Shown: positions 1-8,322, counted from the stretch's first letter. The stretch: 64,000 nucleotides of DNA from an uncultured Clostridia bacterium (GCA_934754495.1 CAKVHW010000001.1:62001-126000), one strand, 5' to 3'. Notes: generated by a model from the letters alone, not told the origin. A program made the numbers and translations.

Positions 1-1120
1 CTTTAACACCAGCATTAACAGTGTTTAAAAATCTTTCTTCTTCCTTATTAAGTTCGGATATAATTTTGTTTTCGTTGGTTCTAAATTCTGGGTATGTGTC
101 TTCAAAGAATTCAATATAATGTTTGGCAAGAAGTGCAAGTTTGCCCTTTTCAATGCCAAGTTTCATTGCCTCACGAACAGCACGGCGAATTAGACGGCGT
201 AGCACGTAGCCCGCTCCAACATTGCTAGGTGTAAGACCCTTTTCGTCACCCATAATAACTGTTGCGGTACGAATATGGTCGCACACAATTCTAAATGAAC
301 GAGTGTATTCATCGCCATCGTCATTGTATTTTTTACCAGATAGTTGTTCTAATAATTTAATAGCATCTTCAAAAACATCGGTCACATAAATAGATTTTGC
401 ACCGTTTAAAACTACGATACAACGTTCTAGCCCATAGCCACAGTCAACATTCTTTTGAGTTGCTGGCAAGTACCCAGTGTCGCTAACTTTATTGTATTGC
501 ATGTACACATCGTTACCAAATTCCATATACTTTCCGCAATCGCATGATGGGTTGCATTCGTCTGAGCATTTTGGTTTGCCAGTATCTAGGAAAAATTCAT
601 TATCTGGTCCGCATGGTCCACGGTTTATTTCCCACCAGTTGTCTGGTATAAAGAAAATACGGTCTTTAGACACGCCAAGTGCTTCCCAATAACCTGCAGT
701 TTCGGTATCCTTAGGTGCGTGTTCGTTTCCGCTAAAACATGTCACTGCAAATTGTTCTGGTTTTAATCCCAAATATTTAGGGCTTGTTATAAATTCGTGG
801 CTCCAAGCGGTTTTTTCCTTTTTGAAATAATCGCCAATACTCCACGAACCCAACATTTCAAAGAATGTAAGGTGACTGCGGTCGCCCACTTCGTCAATAT
901 CGCCAGTACGAACACATTTTTGAACATCGCAAATTCTCTTGCCCATTGGGTGTGGTTGTCCCATTAGATATGGCACTAGCGGGTGCATACCTGCAGTTGT
1001 AAACAACACACTTGGGTCGTTTTCAGGAATAACCGATGCACTTTTAATTTCAATATGACCTTTACTTTTGTAAAAGTCCATCCACATTTTTAATAAATCT
1101 TTTCTAGTAAGTCTTTTCAT
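1..1120 (-). CDS. alaS: Alanine--tRNA ligase, N-terminal part (runs off the left edge)
   Basis: Charges tRNA-Ala with alanine in the cytosol. About 373 N-terminal residues are visible. Translation begins MKRLTRKDLLKMWMDFY and contains class II motif 2 (TFFEMLGSWSIGDYF), the motif 3 region (VDCGYGLERC), and the anticodon-independent tRNA-recognition helices (GAGYVLRRLIRRAVREA). The start at 1120 is set by AAGGTGG six bases upstream and a sigma-A promoter 23 bases upstream. Odd points: the usual GPCGPCSE segment reads GPCGPDNEFF, and it is followed by an extra cysteine cluster (CSDECNPSCDCG). The editing and C-Ala domains lie outside the window. The identification is firm; whether the variant is functionally special is not known. 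Confidence 0.95.
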   Translation of the reverse strand, partial: MKRLTRKDLLKMWMDFYKSKGHIEIKSASVIPENDPSVLFTTAGMHPLVPYLMGQPHPMGKRICDVQKCVRTGDIDEVGDRSHLTFFEMLGSWSIGDYFKKEKTAWSHEFITSPKYLGLKPEQFAVTCFSGNEHAPKDTETAGYWEALGVSKDRIFFIPDNWWEINRGPCGPDNEFFLDTGKPKCSDECNPSCDCGKYMEFGNDVYMQYNKVSDTGYLPATQKNVDCGYGLERCIVVLNGAKSIYVTDVFEDAIKLLEQLSGKKYNDDGDEYTRSFRIVCDHIRTATVIMGDEKGLTPSNVGAGYVLRRLIRRAVREAMKLGIEKGKLALLAKHYIEFFEDTYPEFRTNENKIISELNKEEERFLNTVNAGVK

Positions 1121-1142
1121 AAATCCACCTTTTATATGTGGT

Positions 1143-1171
1143 ATTTTATCACCTTAAACCCCAAATTGCAA
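1143..1171 (-). promoter_or_regulatory. Sigma-A promoter of alaS
   Basis: On the minus strand, TTGCAA, a 17-nt spacer and TAAAAT (preceded by TGa, an extended -10). Predicted transcription start near 1136 leaves a 16-nt leader, too short for a T-box, and no T-box sequence is seen upstream. Confidence 0.65.
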
Positions 1172-1351
1172 GTTATAACACTATATTTTAAAAATACAAT
1201 ATTTCATGTACACCAAATTATCACCAACAAATAATGATTTATTTAATAGGATACATATTTAAATTTAATCCCTTCCCCGCACCTCGTCCTTTTACTCTAC
1301 ACATTTTTTAAGTACGACAGTGCTCCGAAATTCCACTTTAAATTTTCAACA

Positions 1352-2734
1352 TTAACTTAGCACTTTATGTTTTTGATACGGCCTAATGGCTTCACATTTA
1401 CTAAATATGAAGTAGCCGGTAATTAGGGCTATTTGAATGCCTACAAACAAAATAAGTGCAAGACCTGTTTGAACTCCAACCGACTGATTTTCAACTTGCG
1501 GATTAAATTTTATAACATCTAACAACACTCCTACTATTAGTAATGTAAGGCTACTTGCAAGATTACTAGTAAAAGTAAGAACACCACTATACATAGCTGT
1601 TTTGTTTTTGCCAGTAAGTCTGTTTTGATGAGTAATTGCATCACTATACATACTTGTTGGGAGCGAGTAAAGTGCACCACTACCAATACCGCACACAAAT
1701 ATTGCAAACATTATAAACAGAAAAGGTTTTTTAAGGGAAAATCTTAATAAAAATATGGTTATTATTAAAAACGAACCCACAACTGACACAAAAATTGCCG
1801 AAAGTAAGGCTTGTTTTTTATCTTTGGAAACACTCAATTTAAACCACAATGGTTGGCTAACTAGTGTACCACAAAGCAAAACCACAAGAAGCAAGGTAAT
1901 ATGGCTACTACTTAGTACAAAACAATAAGTGAAAAAATGCATTCCAACACTAGTAAGAAAAACACCGCTTAACATACAAATTGAATAACCAATAATAAGT
2001 TTAGAAAGTTCCCTGCATTTTAGCGTGCCAACAAAATCTTTAAAAATCTGCGAAAACTTAAAAGTTTCGTTTTTCTTTAAAACCGATTTTTCTTTGGTGA
2101 AAATAATACAAACTAATCCGCTTATTACACAAATTATACTTGTGAAAACCGCCATATATCTATATCCTACTGGGTTAAGTTGTCCCACAGGGTATTCTGT
2201 GGTATTAGGCAAAAAGACATACAGTAGCACACTTGGAATAATCATTCCCAATAAGAAAAAACAAGTTTTGCTAATTTGAATAAGTGTGCGGTCGTGATAG
2301 TTTTTAGAAATGTCTGTGCCAAGTGCCATATATGGTGTGGAATATAGTGTGTTAAAGGTTTCAATAAGAATTAATCCTACTAATATCCAAACAAATTTTA
2401 ACCCAGCACTAAGTCCAACAGGCACAAACCAAATAAAAAGATTTAGCCCCACCATACCAAATGTGGCTACTAGCATATACCCCCTGCGATTGCCCATTTT
2501 TAGCAGTGGATAACTATCACTTAAATACCCCACAATTGGGTCTGTAAAACCGTCCCAAAATGTACTAAGCGCTATGGCAATTCCCACCAATACACCGCTA
2601 AGTTTCAAAACCGATGTACCAAAAAACATAAAAAAATTGGTCATTGTTTGGCTAATTACACTATAACCCAAATTACCAAGACCGTACACTATTTTGTTGT
2701 TTCCACCACCCCTTTTAGATGCCATTTCACTCAT
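1352..2734 (-). CDS. GPH-family (MelB-like) sugar:cation symporter
   Basis: A 460-aa polytopic membrane protein with about 12 hydrophobic segments. The N-terminal part has the MFS_2/GPH (glycoside-pentoside-hexuronide) signature: DPIVGYLSD at residues 65-73, followed by GNRRGY at 81-86. These carriers import sugars or glycosides with Na+ or H+; the substrate cannot be read from sequence. Start 2734 (ATG) has GGAG eight bases upstream. It stands alone, between alaS and a glycosyltransferase that has its own terminator. A perfect 7-bp inverted repeat lies just upstream of the ribosome site. No clear terminator follows; instead a degraded copy of the dispersed GAAAGTTGAAAGTGGAA repeat begins at the stop codon. 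Confidence 0.85.
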   Translation of the reverse strand: MSEMASKRGGGNNKIVYGLGNLGYSVISQTMTNFFMFFGTSVLKLSGVLVGIAIALSTFWDGFTDPIVGYLSDSYPLLKMGNRRGYMLVATFGMVGLNLFIWFVPVGLSAGLKFVWILVGLILIETFNTLYSTPYMALGTDISKNYHDRTLIQISKTCFFLLGMIIPSVLLYVFLPNTTEYPVGQLNPVGYRYMAVFTSIICVISGLVCIIFTKEKSVLKKNETFKFSQIFKDFVGTLKCRELSKLIIGYSICMLSGVFLTSVGMHFFTYCFVLSSSHITLLLVVLLCGTLVSQPLWFKLSVSKDKKQALLSAIFVSVVGSFLIITIFLLRFSLKKPFLFIMFAIFVCGIGSGALYSLPTSMYSDAITHQNRLTGKNKTAMYSGVLTFTSNLASSLTLLIVGVLLDVIKFNPQVENQSVGVQTGLALILFVGIQIALITGYFIFSKCEAIRPYQKHKVLS

Positions 2735-2750
2735 ACAATATTCTCCACAT

Positions 2751-2771
2751 TTAGTATGTGTAAAATACTAA
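2751..2771. promoter_or_regulatory. Candidate operator (inverted repeat) upstream of the GPH symporter
   Basis: TTAGTAT, 7-nt spacer, ATACTAA: a perfect 7-bp inverted repeat 17 bases upstream of the symporter start codon. The position suggests a repressor site. That function is inferred; no regulator gene is adjacent. Confidence 0.35.
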
Positions 2772-2820
2772 TAATGATGTACTTTTATATTTGATATTTT
2801 AAAGGCTTATATGGTTTACT

Positions 2821-2850
2821 AAAAAAGACCGCTTTAATAAGTGGTCTTTT
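2821..2850 (-). terminator. Intrinsic terminator after the glycosyltransferase
   Basis: Stem AAAGACCGC/GTGGTCTTT with one wobble pair, an 8-nt loop, and T-runs on both sides. It lies 13 bases past the stop at 2864 and ends in TTTTTT on the minus strand. Confidence 0.75.
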
Positions 2851-2863
2851 TTTTTATACAATA

Positions 2864-4531
2864 TTATGCAATGTCTGATTTATCTTTTTTATGTTTGATG
2901 TTTTCTTTTAGTTTTTCCATCAACTCTGATTTTTGTTCCAAAACTTCTTCTTTTGATTGTTCAGTATTCAAAATTTCTTCTTCTGAAACTTCCAACATTT
3001 CAATGTCATCTATATTAGAATTTTCTTTAATTGTTTCACCAACTTTATTTTCGTTAGCATGGTCAACATTAACTGGATATTCTTCGTTTAAAAGTGGAAG
3101 AATTGCAATTTCGTCATCATGCGAAACTTGTGGTTGTTGTGTTTCAATCGTATTAGGCATTACTTCAGATTGAGTTAAAGTTGTTTCGTTTACTGCGGTT
3201 GTGTCGCTAGCAACTACATTTGCATTATCTGTGTTAGTTTTGCTTGGGTCCTTATATTCTTCGTTCATTTCGTCAATAGTTTTTGCAATGTTGTGATCAA
3301 TTTGCTTCCATTCAATTTTTCTTGATACTGCAACAACAAATAGTGGGAAGTTGATAAGGTCAAACCAAGCCCATGTAAACAAGTATTTCACAATGTGTTT
3401 TGGCTTACAAACAATATGTTTACGTTCTCTAATATATAGCAAAATACCAAATGCAAGTAGCGAGAAATAAAATCCGCCAGCCCAGGTAAGAATTGACATA
3501 AATTGTCTACCAGCCACAAACAAATCTGGGCGGAACACCCCTACCACACCTGTAATTATTGGCCAAAACAAACCTACAAATAAACCAAAAGGATAATATG
3601 GGAAAAAGTGAAAAAACAAGTCGTACGCAGTCACACGTTGTTGAAAAGTTCTGCCTTTCCCAAACATTGTTTTTATTAGCCCACCCATGTGAGCGAAAAA
3701 CGAAACAAGTATACCTTTAGTCCATCTAAGACGTTGTGTCCATGCGGTTTTCATATTGGTAGGTTGTTCGTCATAAAACTCTGCATCTTCACAATAAGCA
3801 ATTTTTACACCGTCTATTGCCATCTGCAAGCTAAACTCGTTGTCTTCGGTTAGCCCCAAAAAGTGCCAGCCGTCGTTTTTAACAAGTATAGAGTTGTGCA
3901 TTGCAAAACCAGTACCAGCAACGCTTGTACCAAGCCCCATTAGACTACGTGGTCTATTAGAAAACATGCTTTGTCTATAAAAGTGAAAACCATATGCCGC
4001 ACTAATGCTGTTAGTGTCAAAGTTTTTAGTGTTTCTGTAAGTTCCAACAACTTTTTCACCAGCACCAAAGGCTTTGTTTATTTGCGAAATATAATCTTGT
4101 TTTAAAAGGTTGTCGGCATCTAAAAACAAATATGAATCAAATGCTTCATAACCATAATCTTTTTTAATTTGCTCAAACAAGTATTCAAGCGCATAACCCT
4201 TTCTACGTTTGTCAGGAGCATTCCACTCATACACTATTGCACCATTATCTCGTGCAATTTGTGCAGTGTTGTCGGTGCAATTATGAGCCATTACAAATAT
4301 CGAAATTTTATCTTGGTCATAATCTTGCTTATGAATACTATCTATAATTTGTGCAATAACTTTTTCTTCATTTCTAGCACATATAACAACCGCATATTTA
4401 AATCGCTTGTCGGTGTCAGCATACTTTTTAGGTTTGCAAAACAAACCAATTATCAACCACACTGTTTTGTATGCAACAAGTATACTCATTGTAAGTGATA
4501 TTATCTTAAATATTTTATCTAAAACTAACAT
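2864..4531 (-). CDS. Membrane family-2 glycosyltransferase (cellulose-synthase-like) with acidic tail
   Basis: A 555-aa processive-type GT2. An N-terminal membrane helix (about 10-32) precedes a GT-A domain starting YAVVICARNEE. It has the nucleotide-sugar motif DAD at 138-140, the TED acceptor motif at 228-230, and QRLRW at 266-270, the signature of polymerising synthases such as hyaluronan or poly-GlcNAc synthases. Three or four membrane helices follow (about 305-400). Residues about 430-555 form a long acidic, low-complexity cytosolic tail rich in Glu, Asn and Thr that is not part of the family core. It is probably an envelope or exopolysaccharide enzyme; the sugar is unknown. It is a single gene with its own terminator. 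Confidence 0.85.
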   Translation of the reverse strand: MLVLDKIFKIISLTMSILVAYKTVWLIIGLFCKPKKYADTDKRFKYAVVICARNEEKVIAQIIDSIHKQDYDQDKISIFVMAHNCTDNTAQIARDNGAIVYEWNAPDKRRKGYALEYLFEQIKKDYGYEAFDSYLFLDADNLLKQDYISQINKAFGAGEKVVGTYRNTKNFDTNSISAAYGFHFYRQSMFSNRPRSLMGLGTSVAGTGFAMHNSILVKNDGWHFLGLTEDNEFSLQMAIDGVKIAYCEDAEFYDEQPTNMKTAWTQRLRWTKGILVSFFAHMGGLIKTMFGKGRTFQQRVTAYDLFFHFFPYYPFGLFVGLFWPIITGVVGVFRPDLFVAGRQFMSILTWAGGFYFSLLAFGILLYIRERKHIVCKPKHIVKYLFTWAWFDLINFPLFVVAVSRKIEWKQIDHNIAKTIDEMNEEYKDPSKTNTDNANVVASDTTAVNETTLTQSEVMPNTIETQQPQVSHDDEIAILPLLNEEYPVNVDHANENKVGETIKENSNIDDIEMLEVSEEEILNTEQSKEEVLEQKSELMEKLKENIKHKKDKSDIA

Positions 4532-4640
4532 TTTGTTTCTCTACTTTTACTTTTGTATTTCATTTTTTCTATAAGGATTATTTTTCACAAGATTTCCCAC
4601 TACACCAACAACATAAATGATAATAATATTCGCATTAATA

Positions 4641-4680
4641 TAATCCTTAATTCCACTTTCAACTTTCGACTTTTAACATT
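4641..4680 (-). repeat. Dispersed 40-bp repeat, copy A
   Basis: It matches the copy at 30259-30298 at 38 of 40 positions. On the minus strand it contains GAAAGTTGAAAGTGGAA. It lies downstream of dnaB, beyond the 60-bp tandem repeat. Shorter relatives are at 44327-44350 and 1331-1353. Confidence 0.8.
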
Positions 4681-4830
4681 GTTAATAGAAAGTGCGCCAG
4701 CACCTAGAACCTACTGCAGTCTATACCACAACTACGGCTCATTGATAAAAAGTGCGTCAGCACCCAGAACCTACTGCAGTAAATATAACCACTACAGCAA
4801 GTTGATAAAAAGTGTGCCAGCACCTAGAAG
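4681..4830. repeat. 60-bp tandem repeat, 2.5 copies, overlapping the dnaB stop
   Basis: Units begin at 4681, 4741 and 4801 with an exact 60-bp period. The first 40 bases of each unit are nearly identical (AGTGCGCCAGCACCTAGAAC core plus CTACTGCAGT) and the last 20 vary. The third unit is cut short and runs into the dnaB stop codon at 4824-4826. On the minus strand each unit holds a small GTGC/GCAC hairpin followed by CTTTTTAT, so the array may act as serial weak terminators or 3' end stabilisers. On the plus strand it stays open as 20-residue repeats, but no ribosome site supports translation. Confidence 0.85.
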
Positions 4831-6284
4831 ATGTCGTCTACAATATCACTTTCATCTAGTGGAACAATATCAGGCAAACTTTCATCAGGTTTAATTGCTT
4901 TTGGCTCAGCAGGTTCTTGTCTTTCTAAACTTTGAGCATTAGCATCTTTTTCCAAATTAACAAAAGTTGTTGTTTCGCCAATCCACTTAACATTAACAGT
5001 ACCTTGTGGACCATTACGATGCTTTGCAACAATAATTTCAGCCAAGTTTTGACCAGCAATTTCTTTAGGACAATCTTTGTACATATCAGGACGATACACA
5101 AAAATAACAATATCGGCATCTTGTTCTATAGCACCAGATTCTCTTAAATCGCTAAGCATTGGTCTATGATCCGCACGAGATTCAACACCACGACTCAACT
5201 GACTAAGTAAAATAATAGGGACATCAAGTTCCTTAGCGGCAATTTTTAAGTTACGTGACATGCTACTAACTTCTTGCTGACGGCTTTCAGCGGTTTTGCT
5301 GTTGCCACTCATAAGTTGAAGGTAGTCAATCATAACAAGGTCAAGTCCATGCTCTCGCTTTAATTTACGGCACTTGCTTAAAATATCCATTGGAGTTGTA
5401 AGCGAGTTGTCATCGGCATAAATATCGGCATTGGCAAGTTTTTCTTTGGCAGCCCAAAGAGCTTTCCAGTCTTTAACCGAAAGCTCGCCTTTTAAAGCTC
5501 GTTCCATACTAACATAAGCACAACTGCAAAGACTACGTTGGGCAAGCTGAATTTTAGGCATTTCAAGAGAGAAAATTGCACATTTTTTCTTACCTTGGAT
5601 AGCTGCGTAATTCACAATATTCATAGCAAGTGATGTTTTACCACTACCAGGACGACCAGCCACCAAAATAAGGTCACTATTTTGAAGACCATTTGTAATT
5701 TTGTCTAGCCCATAAATTCCAGTAGAAATACCACGAAGACTTGACTTATCTTTTTGAATAACCTCAAACTTGTCCATAACCCCGTCAAGTGCATCATTAA
5801 TAGGTGTCAAAGCACCCTTTTCTTCTTCACGACCAACATCAAAAATACTTTTTTCTGCCATGGCAATAGCATCGGTTTTTTCAGGGCCATCGTAAGCAAA
5901 ATTAATAATGTCATTAGCACGGTTGATTAATTTTCTAAGCACACTATCACGTTTTACAATATCAATGTAGTGCTTGTAATTACTAGCAGACGGAACAATA
6001 TTTGTAAGTGTTGTGATGTATTCTAGCCCACCAACCGATTCAAGCAAATCATTTTTTTCTAGTTCGTCTGTAAGGGTGATTAAATCTACTGGGCTATTAC
6101 GCTTATATACATCGTACATTGCATTAAAAATAATTTTATGTGCTTCCACATAAAAATCATCGCCTGAAAGAGAACTTAGCACATTGTAGCCTGCATCTTG
6201 GTCAATAAGCACACAGCCTAGCACGCTTTGTTCGCCTTCAATACTATGTGGCATTACACGCCCTTCAACTTTAGTATTTTTCAT
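4824..6284 (-). CDS. dnaB: Replicative DNA helicase
   Basis: Hexameric 5'-3' helicase of the replication fork (DnaC in Bacillus naming). The 486-aa length is about normal, with a short acidic tail. The N-terminal DnaB domain (PHSIEGEQSVLGCVL) is followed by the RecA-like domain with Walker A GRPGSGKT at 210-217, Walker B (LVMIDYLQLM) and the LSQLSRGVE/ LSDLRESGAIEQDAD segments. It contains no intein. It is the last gene of an operon with the small membrane protein (9-nt gap) and the lipoprotein further upstream. The stop codon TAG lies inside the third unit of a 60-bp tandem repeat. Confidence 0.97.
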   Translation of the reverse strand: MKNTKVEGRVMPHSIEGEQSVLGCVLIDQDAGYNVLSSLSGDDFYVEAHKIIFNAMYDVYKRNSPVDLITLTDELEKNDLLESVGGLEYITTLTNIVPSASNYKHYIDIVKRDSVLRKLINRANDIINFAYDGPEKTDAIAMAEKSIFDVGREEEKGALTPINDALDGVMDKFEVIQKDKSSLRGISTGIYGLDKITNGLQNSDLILVAGRPGSGKTSLAMNIVNYAAIQGKKKCAIFSLEMPKIQLAQRSLCSCAYVSMERALKGELSVKDWKALWAAKEKLANADIYADDNSLTTPMDILSKCRKLKREHGLDLVMIDYLQLMSGNSKTAESRQQEVSSMSRNLKIAAKELDVPIILLSQLSRGVESRADHRPMLSDLRESGAIEQDADIVIFVYRPDMYKDCPKEIAGQNLAEIIVAKHRNGPQGTVNVKWIGETTTFVNLEKDANAQSLERQEPAEPKAIKPDESLPDIVPLDESDIVDDIF

Positions 6285-6293
6285 TACCTTAAA

Positions 6294-6530
6294 TTACTCC
6301 TTATCGTCTTTTGTTTTTGCTCTTTTTACAAGAAAGCAAATTAATTCTCCCACCGCAACCACAACTGCAATTACCGCAAGGTCTATTAAAATAAACCTTT
6401 GATTTGGATTGTGTTTTTGAATTAATATATTTATACCAATCATAAGAGGAATGGCAATTAACAACATGATACCATATTTTATAAAAAACTTTTTCAAAAC
6501 ACGTTTATCAAAAAAATATCTATCTCCCAT
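6294..6530 (-). CDS. Small two-helix membrane protein, function unknown
   Basis: 78 residues with two hydrophobic segments (about 17-35 and 46-66), a basic N-terminus (DKRVLKKFFIK) and a Lys-rich C-terminus, so both ends are probably cytosolic. I do not recognise a family. It sits between a lipoprotein and dnaB with 9-nt gaps on both sides, so it is co-transcribed with them. A role in the envelope alongside the lipoprotein is a guess from position only. Confidence 0.6.
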   Translation of the reverse strand: MGDRYFFDKRVLKKFFIKYGIMLLIAIPLMIGINILIQKHNPNQRFILIDLAVIAVVVAVGELICFLVKRAKTKDDKE

Positions 6531-6539
6531 AATTTCACC

Positions 6540-7415
6540 CTATTCATCATCTCTATCAATTTGGTCTAGCGGAACAATAATTTTTTCTTTGTACTTTTTT
6601 GCCTTAACTGTTTTAACAATATACACCACAATCAATATTACTGCAAGAGCAATTGAAAGTGCCAACGCAATTATATACCAGCCTGTACCCACAGCGGTCA
6701 AATAGTAATAACTAAGTTCGCAAGTTTTGTATGCTCCATTTTTAGCATCGATTTCCCACAAATGATAATTAATACCTTCAATCTTTTCTACATAATCAGC
6801 ATTCGATTTTAGTCTGCTATCAGTTGTACCATATATTTGTGTAAGGTTTACATCGTCCATACTAAACTCAGGGTAATCTCTGGTGTAGGTTTTAAAATAA
6901 CCATCTTCGCCACCCAGTTCTTCCAAATTACTAAATGTATTTGTGGCTTTAATAATGTATTTGCTTACAAACCAGTTGCTAACAATCTCGTTATCTGCTT
7001 CACTACTGCCATCATCTGAAATATTGTTAATAAGTTTGTAGTATTCAATACTAGCATAATTTACTTGCACAAATATTTGGTCGGTTGTTTCGTTTAACTG
7101 AAAGAATTTACTTGCAGCGGCAGCAACACCATTCACAAAATCTTTTTGTCCGCCATACTCACGTTGAAGTTCAGTACGGCGAGAATTAATTTTATCTGCA
7201 TACTTTCCCAAATCAGATTCTATGGATTCTTGAAGTTTACCGTATCTTGTTGCTCCAATTTTTGATATGATATCTTTACGGTCTAGTTCTAATGTGAATT
7301 TGTCCATAATTTGCCCATTGTCATCTACAACACGCAAATATTCCATGTTGGCACAGCCACACATTACAAACATGCAACATATTAAGATAAACACACTCAA
7401 AAATCTTTTCTTCAT
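6540..7415 (-). CDS. Putative lipoprotein with C-terminal membrane anchor
   Basis: 291 residues. The N-terminal signal peptide (MKKRFLSVFILICCMFVMCGC) ends in a weak lipobox (MCGC), with acylation predicted at that Cys. A polar extracytoplasmic domain follows (about 25-245), then a single membrane helix (WYIIALALSIALAVILIVVY) and a basic cytosolic tail. This lipobox-plus-C-terminal-anchor layout resembles LppM-type proteins, but I cannot assign a family. It is the first gene of the operon with the small membrane protein and dnaB, driven by a good sigma-A promoter at 7440-7468. Confidence 0.65.
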   Translation of the reverse strand: MKKRFLSVFILICCMFVMCGCANMEYLRVVDDNGQIMDKFTLELDRKDIISKIGATRYGKLQESIESDLGKYADKINSRRTELQREYGGQKDFVNGVAAAASKFFQLNETTDQIFVQVNYASIEYYKLINNISDDGSSEADNEIVSNWFVSKYIIKATNTFSNLEELGGEDGYFKTYTRDYPEFSMDDVNLTQIYGTTDSRLKSNADYVEKIEGINYHLWEIDAKNGAYKTCELSYYYLTAVGTGWYIIALALSIALAVILIVVYIVKTVKAKKYKEKIIVPLDQIDRDDE

Positions 7416-7439
7416 TCTTTGTTTCCCTATTTGATACTA

Positions 7440-7468
7440 ATTATATATTAAAAGAAGAATATTTTCAA
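7440..7468 (-). promoter_or_regulatory. Sigma-A promoter of the lipoprotein-dnaB operon
   Basis: Minus strand: TTGAAA, 17-nt spacer, TATAAT. Transcription would start near 7433, 18 nt before the start codon of the lipoprotein gene. Confidence 0.7.
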
Positions 7469-7561
7469 TATTTTTTGTGTCAATTGTATGATTTAGCACA
7501 AAATAAAAGCATCTAAATTTTTAAAATGCGACAAATTTTTGATTGTAGGCACTCTATTAGG

Positions 7562-7590
7562 TTGCAAAACAAAGTAAAATATAATATAAT
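7562..7590 (+). promoter_or_regulatory. Sigma-A promoter giving a leaderless start for the CYTH-like gene
   Basis: TTGCAA at 7562-7567, a 17-nt spacer, and TATAAT at 7585-7590. The expected +1 is base 7597, exactly the A of the ATG. There is no Shine-Dalgarno sequence between the -10 box and the ATG. Confidence 0.7.
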
Positions 7591-7596
7591 TTAGTT

Positions 7597-8295
7597 ATGG
7601 AAAAAAATCAAAAATACACTTACATTTCAACTAAATTTTCAATAGACAATATCAAGGTTGCCAAAAACAAAATGCTAAGAAATAGTGGAATACTTACTGG
7701 ATTTGGACTACTTGATAGCGGTAAAGAACTGGTGACAAAAGAATATTATGACACCCGTGATTTTTTCTTTTCAAATAATGGAATTACTATAAACAAAAAC
7801 ATCTACAAGGGCAAAAATATGGCAAGCCTTGTAGTAAGATATCAAAACGACCGTGAAAGAATTGCTTTCTTAAGCAACATGCCAGAAATTTTTGAGATAC
7901 AAATTCCTGTAAAAGATAGCATTTTAAAATATGTTGATTTTATTACAAATTCAATTAGCGAACTTGTTCCTTACGGACTAGAAGTAGACGTGGCAAAAAC
8001 ACTTTATACTACCACAAATGTATTTTCATCTAGAAAACAACGTGAAAAATATAAGTACATTAGTATTAACGGATTAAAAATTACATTCTATTTTACAAAA
8101 GCAATGTACTCTACACCACTTAATCACAACAAAGAAAATATAATTATGCTAGAGATTAATAGCGACACATTAGACGACCGCACTAAATACGATGAATTTA
8201 TTAAAAAAGTAAAATTTGATTTCCCTGAACTTATAGAACTTCAGGGTTCTGATTACTTACTTGGAAAATCATTACTATTTAAAGAACAAAAATAA
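7597..8295 (+). CDS. CYTH/triphosphate-tunnel-like protein, divergent
   Basis: 232 residues. The segment YYDTRDFFFSNNGITINKNIYKG, together with evenly spaced acidic and basic strand residues further on (LVVRYQND, LEINSDTLDD), resembles the CYTH (triphosphate tunnel metalloenzyme) fold, in which YYDTPD...L...G..LR is typical. The N-terminal ExExK signature of active family members is not seen (it reads YISTKFSID), so phosphatase or cyclase activity is doubtful. The gene stands alone, converges on an unknown gene through a shared terminator, and has a promoter placed so that the mRNA begins at the ATG. The family assignment is an inference from pattern, not an alignment. Confidence 0.5.
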   Translation: MEKNQKYTYISTKFSIDNIKVAKNKMLRNSGILTGFGLLDSGKELVTKEYYDTRDFFFSNNGITINKNIYKGKNMASLVVRYQNDRERIAFLSNMPEIFEIQIPVKDSILKYVDFITNSISELVPYGLEVDVAKTLYTTTNVFSSRKQREKYKYISINGLKITFYFTKAMYSTPLNHNKENIIMLEINSDTLDDRTKYDEFIKKVKFDFPELIELQGSDYLLGKSLLFKEQK

Positions 8296-8322
8296 GCCAA
8301 AATTACATTGGCTTATTTTTTT
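8291..8322. terminator. Bidirectional terminator between convergent genes
   Basis: AATAAGCCAA, a short loop, TTGGCTTATT, then a run of T; on the other strand the tail is also U-rich. The hairpin includes the last codons and stop (8303-8305) of the minus-strand gene, so one structure serves both genes. Confidence 0.85.

Noticed and set aside
477..692. Short plus-strand frame inside alaS
   Set aside because: Shadow of the alaS coding frame on the other strand, without initiation signals.
1121..1351. T-box riboswitch upstream of alaS or cysS
   Set aside because: No T-box consensus or specifier stem; the predicted leaders (16 and about 75 nt) are too short.
4553..4894. Plus-strand 113-aa frame across the 60-bp tandem repeat (20-residue repeats SAPAPRTYC...)
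   Set aside because: No ribosome site, overlaps the dnaB 3' end on the other strand, and substitutions between units show no bias to silent changes. The frame is open because the period is a multiple of three.
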